NCBI GenBank assembly: GCA_015494595.1
Contig: WGAX01000183.1
Location: 1 to 42,878, forward strand
Direction: 5' to 3'
From: Nitratiruptor sp.
GTDB taxonomy: Bacteria; Campylobacterota; Campylobacteria; Campylobacterales; Nitratiruptoraceae
DNA: 42,878 nt
This document shows, in pieces, positions 32,407 to 39,635 of the stretch. Position numbers and translations under genes: made by a program. The notes below the pieces were generated by a model that was given only the letters and a program-made list of their open reading frames with translations, was not told where the DNA came from and made no database searches. How positions within the stretch are numbered: position 1 is the stretch's first letter; the number at the start of each line of letters is the position of its first letter.

Positions 32407-32525
32407 TTTTGTATCTCTTGCTTTGAGGGGTAATAGGGATCTGCTTTATACCCGCATCCTGCCATAGCTACCAAAAAAAGTGCTATAATAACTATATGAA
32501 AAATCCTACAACAATTTTTAAACAT
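32403..32525 (-). CDS. Tiny LptM-like lipoprotein
   Basis: A 40-residue protein read on the minus strand from the ATG at 32523-32525 (GGGA site 6 nt upstream). Start MFKNCCRIF is followed by a hydrophobic core and the lipobox VAMAGC, with mature sequence CGYKADPYYPSKQEIQK. The CGxKxxxYYP start resembles LptM (YifL), the small outer-membrane lipoprotein that helps LptD mature (CGLKGPLYFP in Escherichia). An ATGA overlap couples it to nadB. Two further in-frame ATGs lie just upstream. Its first 30 bp overlap the divergent DUF721 gene. Confidence 0.7.
   Translation of the reverse strand: MFKNCCRIFHIVIIALFLVAMAGCGYKADPYYPSKQEIQK
32484..32489 (+). promoter_or_regulatory. -10 box for the DUF721-uvrC operon, leaderless start
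   Basis: GTGCTATAAT (TG at 32481-32482, TATAAT at 32484-32489) is followed by AACTAT and the ATG at 32496. Transcription 6-8 nt after the -10 would begin at the start codon, and there is no ribosome-binding site, so the mRNA should be leaderless. Confidence 0.6.
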
Positions 32526-32945
32526 CTCTATTCCCATCATCCCAAATTTTGGCAAAGTCGCTGTTTTCGCAAAATCTTATCACTTCTACCACCCCGCTTC
32601 AAAGATCATATTCTCTATCTCTATCAAAAAAATGGCACACTCTACTTTGTTTTTAACCATCCGGCCTTTGCAATGGAGTTCAATTATAATAAAAAACCTA
32701 TAAATGACATATTAAAACTGGCTAAAGAGAAGATTGAGGAGTGTCAAATACTCACTTTTACACATATCAAAGGTTATCATAAATTTGTAGCGCCACAAGA
32801 GCCTTACTCACCCCCACCCCTTCAACAATATAAAGAGCAAGCGCAAGGGGAGTTTACAATCTATACTACCGATGAAAAACTCTCTACCCTTTTAGCCCAC
32901 ATCAAAGATCAGATCAAAAAAAATGCCTCTTCTGCAAACAATTAA
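32496..32945 (+). CDS. DUF721 (DciA-related) protein
   Basis: 149 residues, soluble. KNGTLYFVFNHPAFAMEFNYNKKPINDIL (split here into a strand-turn-strand and helix, about residues 46-74) follows the DUF721 pattern of a short beta-sheet ending in a conserved hydrophobic/Glu segment. DciA, the characterised member, loads the replicative helicase DnaB; this shorter relative may differ. The C-terminal 60 residues are Gln/Pro/Lys-rich and probably flexible. The ATG lies 6 nt after a -10 box, so no leader exists. It ends 23 bp inside the uvrC frame. Confidence 0.6.
   Translation: MKNPTTIFKHLYSHHPKFWQSRCFRKILSLLPPRFKDHILYLYQKNGTLYFVFNHPAFAMEFNYNKKPINDILKLAKEKIEECQILTFTHIKGYHKFVAPQEPYSPPPLQQYKEQAQGEFTIYTTDEKLSTLLAHIKDQIKKNASSANN
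32574..32579 (-). promoter_or_regulatory. Possible promoter of the lipoprotein-nadB operon
   Basis: TGATAAGAT on the minus strand resembles an extended -10, about 49 bp before the lipoprotein ATG and inside the divergent DUF721 gene. It is the best candidate in the region but a weak match. Confidence 0.3.
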
Positions 32946-34722
32946 AAACCTCCCAGATAAACCGGGCGTTTATCAATATTTTGACAAGGAGGGAAAGCTC
33001 CTTTATATTGGCAAGGCAAAGAGTCTTAAAAAGCGCATTAAGAGCTACTTTCGTCTCAACCCTCTCTCACCAGCTTTAAATCTTTCTCCCCGCATCGCTA
33101 AAATGCTCAAAGAGACTGCAAATATTGAATATATCCTCGTAGAAAATGAGAATGATGCACTCATTTTAGAAAACTCTCTTATTAAACAGCTTAAACCAAA
33201 ATATAATATTTTACTTCGCGATGATAAAACCTATCCCTATATCTATGTAGATTTTAACGAGGAATTTCCACGCATTAAATTAACAAGAAAAGTGATACAA
33301 GGTACAAATATTAAATACTTTGGTCCGTTTCCAAACGCTGCTAAAGAGATTGTTGATAGCATATATGAGCTTTTTCCCCTCGTACAAAAAGAGTCCTGCA
33401 TAAAAGGCAAAAAGGCTTGCCTCTTCTACCAGATCAAAAGGTGCCTTGCCCCTTGTGAGGGAAAAGTTACCAAAGAGGAGTATCATACAATCCTTCATCA
33501 AGCTCTCAAGCACATCTATAATAAAGAGCTTCTTATTGCAAAATTACAAGAAAAAATGCACCACTTAGCCCAGCAGTTGCGCTTTGAAGAGGCTGCTAAG
33601 ATACGCGATCGTATTAAAAAAATCGACTCCATACAGATCCAAAGTCAGATCGATTTAGTAAAAATGGAGGATCTCGATATTTTTGCAATCGCTTCCTCTC
33701 CTAACAAAGTAGCAGTTGTCAAAATGTTTATGCGCGAGGGAAAAGTAGTAGCTAGCAGTAGTGAGAGCTTCTTCATTGACAGCAAAAGAGGATTTGACAA
33801 AGATGAGGCGTATAAGCGTCTGCTTTTAGAATTTTATACCCACGAGAGTCCCATTAGTCCTTCTCAAATTTTGGTAGCTCACGATTTTACAGATAGGGAG
33901 GAGATTGAGCGGTTTCTTACGCAAACTAAAGGCAAAAAATGTACAATTCTTGCTCCTCAAAAGGGTAAAAAATATAAACTGACACAACTAGCACTTCTTA
34001 ATGCCAAGGAGATTATACGGCAGCAAAGAGATGAGCCCCTCATACAACATAAGCTCCAAGAGCTCTTAGGCTTAGCAGCCCCACCCTACCGCATTGAAGT
34101 CTTTGATACCTCTCATCTGCATCAGAGCACTCCTGTAGGAGCAATGATTGTATATAATCAACACAGTTTTGATAAGCAGCACTATCGCCACTATAACCTT
34201 ACAAGCCTTGATGAGTATTCCCAAATGCGGGAAATATTGACAAGAAGAGCGCAAAGCTTTGCTACCAATCCTCCTCCTGATATGTGGCTTATTGATGGAG
34301 GAGAGAGTGTAAGAGTATTGGCTAAAAATATTTTACAAAGTGTTGGAGTCGATATTGATGTGGTAGCCATAGCAAAAGAGAAAATTGATACAAAAGCAAA
34401 ACGCTCTAAAGGGAGTGCAAAAGATATACTTTATTGCCAAAAAGGTAAAATTACGCTTCTATCAACCGATAAAAGATTACAGTTCTTACAAAGATTACGG
34501 GATGAAGCACACAGGTTTGCTCTTATGTACCAACGAAAGCAGCGGGAAAAAAGGGCAAAAGAGATAGAGCTTTTGGCAGTAAAAGGGATTGGAAAAGCAA
34601 AGATGAAAAGGCTTTTAGACTACTTTGGAAGCTTTGAGAATATTAAAAAGGCATCTGTAGATGAGTTGAGTTTGGTACTCAATCCAAAGGATGCCTTAGA
34701 GCTCAAAAAGAGGCTTAATTAA
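32923..34722 (+). CDS. uvrC: Excinuclease ABC subunit C
   Basis: Makes both incisions around bulky lesions in nucleotide excision repair. 599 residues: the N-terminal GIY-YIG nuclease (GVYQYFDKEGKLLYIGKAKS, about residues 15-34), a Cys-rich segment (CIKGKKACLFYQIKRCLAPC, about 153-172), a UVR motif (RFEEAAKIRDRIKKI, about 212-226), the RNase H-like C-terminal nuclease (VFDTSHLHQS about 393-402; WLIDGGE about 453-459) and a final helix-hairpin-helix. It is intact. Its start overlaps the DUF721 gene and lacks a clear ribosome site, suggesting coupling. Confidence 0.97.
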   Translation: MPLLQTIKNLPDKPGVYQYFDKEGKLLYIGKAKSLKKRIKSYFRLNPLSPALNLSPRIAKMLKETANIEYILVENENDALILENSLIKQLKPKYNILLRDDKTYPYIYVDFNEEFPRIKLTRKVIQGTNIKYFGPFPNAAKEIVDSIYELFPLVQKESCIKGKKACLFYQIKRCLAPCEGKVTKEEYHTILHQALKHIYNKELLIAKLQEKMHHLAQQLRFEEAAKIRDRIKKIDSIQIQSQIDLVKMEDLDIFAIASSPNKVAVVKMFMREGKVVASSSESFFIDSKRGFDKDEAYKRLLLEFYTHESPISPSQILVAHDFTDREEIERFLTQTKGKKCTILAPQKGKKYKLTQLALLNAKEIIRQQRDEPLIQHKLQELLGLAAPPYRIEVFDTSHLHQSTPVGAMIVYNQHSFDKQHYRHYNLTSLDEYSQMREILTRRAQSFATNPPPDMWLIDGGESVRVLAKNILQSVGVDIDVVAIAKEKIDTKAKRSKGSAKDILYCQKGKITLLSTDKRLQFLQRLRDEAHRFALMYQRKQREKRAKEIELLAVKGIGKAKMKRLLDYFGSFENIKKASVDELSLVLNPKDALELKKRLN

Positions 34723-34745
34723 TGCTATTTTTCGCTTTTTTATGC

Positions 34746-34751
34746 CATAAT
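34746..34751 (+). promoter_or_regulatory. Promoter of the phosphorelay genes
   Basis: ATGCCATAAT gives an extended -10 (TGCCATAAT) in the 57-bp gap after uvrC, followed by A-rich DNA. The predicted start is about 34758. Confidence 0.5.
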
Positions 34752-34779
34752 TAAGTAAAAATGATAGGTGGGATTTGCA

Positions 34780-36150
34780 TTGATACTCTATAATGCACAC
34801 AAAAAGCTTATTGCTATCAATGAGCAGACCTTGGAGATGTTAGGGTACTCCTCACCTGAAGAGTTTACAAAAGAGGTAACAGATGTAGCCCAGTTTTTTG
34901 TCAAAAAAGCAGGATATATCTACCAATTTACAAGCTTTCACTGGATCGATTACATCCTTACAAACAACGCAGTCACCCACAGAGCTCTTCTCCAGACAAA
35001 AAGTGGCAAAGTGTTGGAAGTTTTTGTCAAGGTTAACCAACTTACAGGCTGTGTGAATCCTACTCTTTACTATCTTGTTACATTTGAGCTCAATACTTTT
35101 AATGAGTGCCTTGCAATACTAGCGCAGTCGCAGCATACAGTACAAAATAAAAAAATCCCTATAGAAAAAAAGGAGTTTCCTCCTTTGGAGCTTGAAGAGA
35201 TTGCTCACGATCTCAATCTTGACCAAGAGATTGTCATAGATTTTATCAAAGAGTATATCGCTCAAGCAGTAGAGAAGCTAGATGAAATAAACAAATACCT
35301 TAAAAGCAATAATATCAAAAGCCTTTACAATACGATTCATACGCTCAAAGGCGTTGCTGCCAACCTTCGCCTGCAACCAGCCTTTGAGATTCTCTCACGC
35401 GCTAAAAAAGATTTAGAGGCACAAAAGTTTATAGAAATTTTACAAGAGTACTATAGCTACATCCTCTTTTTAGCAGACACTTTCCAAGTCTCTATCGACA
35501 AAGAGATTGTCCTATATACTCCTCTTTATACCCCTCCACAAGAGGCTCCTACTACAACACAAATTCCTGCAAAAGAGCAAAAAGGCTTTGCCATTAATGA
35601 AGCTGCCAAGGAGTTGGGACTCTCCTTGAATGAGTATCAAGAGTATCTAAGAGAGCTCATTAATGAAATTAAACTCAATTTAGCATATAATAACTATAGT
35701 GAATTGCATAAGCTGGCCTCTTTTGCACGCAATCTCTATCTGCAAGAGTGTGCCAAATATTTAGATCAAGTTAATATCAATCAAAATCCAGATCTAGTAA
35801 AAAAATGCATTACAGATCTTGAAGAGCTTAAAAAGGAGCCAAACCCTTTTATTGTGACAGTAGATGATCTAAAAGATTCGCTAGATCTGACTCAAATTAG
35901 TAAAGATGACTTTAAAGAGATTATAGAGGATTTTATCATTGAACTTAAAACCTTGAATAATATTAAAATGAGTAAAGAGAAGTTTTTGAAAAAGGCAAAG
36001 CAGCTCAAAAGCGTAGCAGAGAGTTTAAGACTTAGCAATTTAGTTTTATTGCTCAATAATATCATATCCAATTATCCTATGGACAATTTCTTAAGTAAGC
36101 AGCTGCAAGAGGCTATAGGCTCTTTAGAATCTAGCCTAAAACAACTATAA
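34780..36150 (+). CDS. PAS-like protein with one intact and two degenerate HPt domains
   Basis: 456 residues from the TTG at 34780, which has AGGTGGGA at the right distance; a GTG at 34768 is in frame but poorly spaced. Residues about 1-105 look like a PAS fold (LIAINEQTLEMLGYSSPEEF). Residues about 135-235 form an HPt domain with the phosphoacceptor in IHTLKGVAANLRLQ (His187). Two further segments (about 270-345 and 360-450) repeat the same helix pattern with LHKLASFARNLYLQ (His310 kept, Lys-Gly lost) and AKQLKSVAESLRLS (His replaced by Lys407). It probably passes phosphate between the neighbouring hybrid kinase and receiver. No membrane helix is present. Confidence 0.82.
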   Translation: MILYNAHKKLIAINEQTLEMLGYSSPEEFTKEVTDVAQFFVKKAGYIYQFTSFHWIDYILTNNAVTHRALLQTKSGKVLEVFVKVNQLTGCVNPTLYYLVTFELNTFNECLAILAQSQHTVQNKKIPIEKKEFPPLELEEIAHDLNLDQEIVIDFIKEYIAQAVEKLDEINKYLKSNNIKSLYNTIHTLKGVAANLRLQPAFEILSRAKKDLEAQKFIEILQEYYSYILFLADTFQVSIDKEIVLYTPLYTPPQEAPTTTQIPAKEQKGFAINEAAKELGLSLNEYQEYLRELINEIKLNLAYNNYSELHKLASFARNLYLQECAKYLDQVNINQNPDLVKKCITDLEELKKEPNPFIVTVDDLKDSLDLTQISKDDFKEIIEDFIIELKTLNNIKMSKEKFLKKAKQLKSVAESLRLSNLVLLLNNIISNYPMDNFLSKQLQEAIGSLESSLKQL

Positions 36151-36162
36151 AGGGTATACGCA

Positions 36163-39100
36163 ATGGCACTTGGAATGAAAAATAGGCTAAAAATAGTTAC
36201 ACTTTTGCCTATTCTGCTCCTCTTTTTTGTCTCCTCCTTTTTTTTATGGTATTTTGCCACTACCTATCTCAATAATAAAAAGACGCAGCAAAATCTTCTC
36301 AGCGCAAAAATCTTAACAGATATTTTATATGAAAGTGCAAAGGAGCGAAGTGTAGTAGCTCGTTACCTTGCCAACAGAGCCGCTCCAAAAGATTTGCGAG
36401 CACAATTTACAAAAACTGACAAGATTATAGCTAAATTTAAGCAACTACCTCAAAGTAGTCAATATGTACAGCTTCTCAATACATTAAGCCTCATCAAAAT
36501 AGCAAGGAAAAAAACACTCCAACATAGCGACACCTTTCGCTCTATCTTTTTTGGCCTCTACACCAATAGCATCAACTCTACCCTTTTAGAGCACATCCAA
36601 AAAATTATAGAAAATCTACCCAATAAAAAACTATGGCAAGATGGATATTTATACAATCTTTTTGTCTATAGCTTAGAATATACAACACTAGAGGAGGCAT
36701 ACCTTAGCTACTGCTCCACTCTTGCCCAAACAAACAGAGAGTGCAAAACCCTTGAGCTCTCACTTATCCCAAAGGCTGATGCTTTCTTAAATTTTTCCAA
36801 ACTTGATCCTGCAATTGCTGCTCAACTCTCTATGCTCATTCAAAAGAGCCATTTTGAAAAACTCTACAAAGAGCTCAAAGCTCTTAGAGTCTCCTTTTTA
36901 GCTCATAACAATTTACCTCTTCAAAAATGGAGACAAATCAATACTCAAAAAAGCGCTTCTTTGTATAATTTCATAAAAGACAGCTATATATGGTTGGAGG
37001 GTGATGTAGCAAAAGAGCTCCAATTCTCCTTTACTGCACTGCTCTTTAGCCTGCTCATTTGGATTTTGTCTGTTATACTCTTTATCTATAGCTACCTCTT
37101 CTCTAGAGATTTCTCCTATAATTTGGAAAAATTAGAAAATCTTTTGAAAAAAGTAGCACTCTCTGATGACATTATCAAAGCAAAAGGCTCTCTTGCTCAA
37201 GAGATTAACCTTGATACCATTGAAGGGATCGACAAAGCCTATGAGCTATTAGATTTAGCTCTTAAACGCACAGAAGATGCCAAAGAGGCTGCAGAAGAGG
37301 CAAACAAAGCCAAAAGTATGTTTTTGGCAAATATGAGCCACGAAATTCGTACCCCTCTTAATGGTATTATGGGATTTACCGAGCTTTTAAAAAATACGCC
37401 TCTTAATGAGGAGCAAAAAGATTTTGTCAATATTATAGAAAAAAGCTCCCAAAATCTTTTGGAGATTATTAATAATATTCTTGATTTTGCAAAAATTGAG
37501 AGTAAAAAGATTGAGCTAGAGAGCGTTGTTTTTGAGCCAATTACAGAGTTTGAAAATGCTGTAGAGGTCTATGCACCAAAAGCAGCAGAGAAAAATATTG
37601 ATCTTGCATTTTTTGTAGATCCAAACCTAGAGCGTCCTTTAAAAGGGGATCCTACTAAAATAAAAGAGGTACTTATTAATCTCATTAGCAATGCAGTCAA
37701 ATTTACACCAAAAGGTGGTGAAATTGCAGTAGAAATTAGAAAGATTGGCGAAAAGGATGCTTATGCCATTATCCAATTTGAGGTACGAGATACAGGCATT
37801 GGTATTCCAAAAGATAAAAGAGACAAGATCTTTGAAGCATTTTCTCAAGCAGATCTCTCCGTTACCCGAAAATATGGGGGTACAGGACTTGGACTCACAA
37901 TCTCAAGCGAATTTATCAAACTTATGGGAGGAGAGTTAAAAATAGAGAGTGAAGAGGGGAAAGGGAGCCGTTTCTACTTTACTCTGGAATTAGAAGAGAT
38001 TCCAATCCTGCAAGAATCGCTCAAAGATAAATTCTCAAGTCTTAAAATTGCCTTTTATGCTTCCAAAGAGCATCCCAAAACACAAAATCGCTATATTGAA
38101 GAGTATATGCGCTACTTTGGTGTGCAGTTTGTCGTCAATGAAGATCTTAAAGAGATTATAGCCCAGCAAAGCAGTATCAATTTTGCCCTTTTGGATTTTG
38201 ACTATATTAAAGAGAGCGCTATTAAAAACTTCTACCTTAATAAAATCCCTGTAGCCCTCATAGCAAAAGTAACCTACAAAAAGCGTATTGAAGAGTTTGC
38301 AGGTAAAATTATGAAGATCGTTTATGAGCCTGCGAACTTCTCAAAACTCAAACAGCTCCTAGAGTACTACCTGCAAAATAGCAAATCTTTACATAAAAAG
38401 AGTGAAATTCTTGCAAGCACAGGAGCAATCAAATTCAATGCTAAAGCTTTAGTAGCAGAGGATAATATTATCAATCAAAAACTTATCAAAAAGACACTAG
38501 AGGATTTTGGACTAACAGTTGATTTAGCAGACAATGGAGAGGAAGCTATAGAGAAGTTCAAAAAGAATCAGTATGACATTATCTTTATGGATATTCAAAT
38601 GCCTATAAAAGATGGGGTAGAAGCTCTCCAAGAGATACATCTGTATGAAAAAGAGATGCACCTTATCCCAACCCCCATCATCGCCCTTACTGCCCACGCT
38701 CTTAAAGGAGATAGAGAGCGTTTTATGAAAAAGGGGTTTGATGAGTATATTACAAAACCAATAAATCGCAAAGATATAGAGACAATTCTCAAAGCCTTCC
38801 TCCCCGACAAAAAATATATTCCAACACTGCAAGAGCTAACCAAAGAGGAGGAGTCCTCTCCTGAAGAGGAGCACCGAGATGATGGTTATGACTATGATAT
38901 TTTACTTCTTAAAAAGAGTCCTCTAGAAGCCAAACTCTTTGCCAATGTACTAAAATCCTTAGGGTATAGTGTAGATATGGCATTGGATTTAGAAGATTTT
39001 GTCACACGCATAAAAAATAAGCGCTATAGAGTCGCCTTTATCGATAAAGAGAGTGATGAATACAATTTTCATATTATCCAAAAACTCAAAAATAGTGCTC

Positions 39101-39261
39101 CGCACACAAAATTTGTTCTGCTTGTTGAGCCAAGTTTTGATATGAAAAAGATTGCAACTATTGAAAAGAGCTTCTTTGATGATATTCTACGCAATATTAT
39201 CAAAAAGGACTTTTTCAAAGAGGAGCTTGATAAACTTATGAAAGAAGAGGTAAATGAATGA
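36163..39261 (+). CDS. Hybrid histidine kinase with NIT-like sensor and three receiver-type domains
   Basis: 1032 residues. A membrane helix (about 9-33) and a second (about 288-313) bracket an all-helical periplasmic domain resembling the nitrate/nitrite-sensing (NIT) domain, with YESAKERSVVARYLANR at its start. A helical linker, HisKA with His393 (MSHEIRTPLNG), and HATPase_c (NLISNAVKFTP; DTGIGIP; GGTGLGL) follow. A receiver-like domain (about 627-740) lacks the acidic triad. A canonical receiver (about 761-880) has Glu766-Asp767, Asp810 and Lys865. A third receiver-like domain (about 911-1028) has Asp961 but an incomplete triad. The canonical receiver probably hands phosphate to the upstream HPt protein. 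Confidence 0.88.
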   Translation: MALGMKNRLKIVTLLPILLLFFVSSFFLWYFATTYLNNKKTQQNLLSAKILTDILYESAKERSVVARYLANRAAPKDLRAQFTKTDKIIAKFKQLPQSSQYVQLLNTLSLIKIARKKTLQHSDTFRSIFFGLYTNSINSTLLEHIQKIIENLPNKKLWQDGYLYNLFVYSLEYTTLEEAYLSYCSTLAQTNRECKTLELSLIPKADAFLNFSKLDPAIAAQLSMLIQKSHFEKLYKELKALRVSFLAHNNLPLQKWRQINTQKSASLYNFIKDSYIWLEGDVAKELQFSFTALLFSLLIWILSVILFIYSYLFSRDFSYNLEKLENLLKKVALSDDIIKAKGSLAQEINLDTIEGIDKAYELLDLALKRTEDAKEAAEEANKAKSMFLANMSHEIRTPLNGIMGFTELLKNTPLNEEQKDFVNIIEKSSQNLLEIINNILDFAKIESKKIELESVVFEPITEFENAVEVYAPKAAEKNIDLAFFVDPNLERPLKGDPTKIKEVLINLISNAVKFTPKGGEIAVEIRKIGEKDAYAIIQFEVRDTGIGIPKDKRDKIFEAFSQADLSVTRKYGGTGLGLTISSEFIKLMGGELKIESEEGKGSRFYFTLELEEIPILQESLKDKFSSLKIAFYASKEHPKTQNRYIEEYMRYFGVQFVVNEDLKEIIAQQSSINFALLDFDYIKESAIKNFYLNKIPVALIAKVTYKKRIEEFAGKIMKIVYEPANFSKLKQLLEYYLQNSKSLHKKSEILASTGAIKFNAKALVAEDNIINQKLIKKTLEDFGLTVDLADNGEEAIEKFKKNQYDIIFMDIQMPIKDGVEALQEIHLYEKEMHLIPTPIIALTAHALKGDRERFMKKGFDEYITKPINRKDIETILKAFLPDKKYIPTLQELTKEEESSPEEEHRDDGYDYDILLLKKSPLEAKLFANVLKSLGYSVDMALDLEDFVTRIKNKRYRVAFIDKESDEYNFHIIQKLKNSAPHTKFVLLVEPSFDMKKIATIEKSFFDDILRNIIKKDFFKEELDKLMKEEVNE

Positions 39262-39635
39262 AGCAGTTGAAGATTCTCTTAGTAGACGATGATGCAATTA
39301 CACGCAAACTTCTTATAACAATGCTTAAGCAAAATCCAAATGTCTACGAAACCCTCGAAGCTCAAGATGGGCAAGAGGCATTAGAGATTCTCAATAAAAA
39401 CAGAGATATAGATTTTGTTCTTTTAGACATTATTATGCCAGGGCGTGATGGTATTGAAGTATTGGAGTATATGCGAAAAGATCCCCGTTTTAAAAATATT
39501 CCTGTTATTGTACTAAGCACAGATGAGACACAAAAAACAAGAGCTATTGATGCAGGTGCTAATGATTTTATCAATAAACCTATTGCAGAAAAAGAGCTTA
39601 CCTACAAAATAGAGAAGTACGGCTCTTTAGAGTAG
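39258..39635 (+). CDS. Single-domain response regulator (CheY-like)
   Basis: 125 residues, a receiver domain only. LLVDDDAITRKLL holds the acidic pocket (Asp10-Asp11), Asp57 in FVLLDIIMPGRDG is the phosphoacceptor, Thr/Ser in IVLSTDE and Lys in INKPI complete the switch set. No output domain follows. It is coupled to the hybrid kinase by an ATGA overlap and is the likely end point of the relay; the target could be a motor, an enzyme or another kinase. Its last 9 bp overlap the convergent lon gene. Confidence 0.93.
   Translation: MKQLKILLVDDDAITRKLLITMLKQNPNVYETLEAQDGQEALEILNKNRDIDFVLLDIIMPGRDGIEVLEYMRKDPRFKNIPVIVLSTDETQKTRAIDAGANDFINKPIAEKELTYKIEKYGSLE

Noticed and set aside
36960..36972. 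GTATAAT promoter inside the hybrid kinase gene
   Set aside because: It is mid-gene with no downstream start of sense; such matches are expected in AT-rich DNA.
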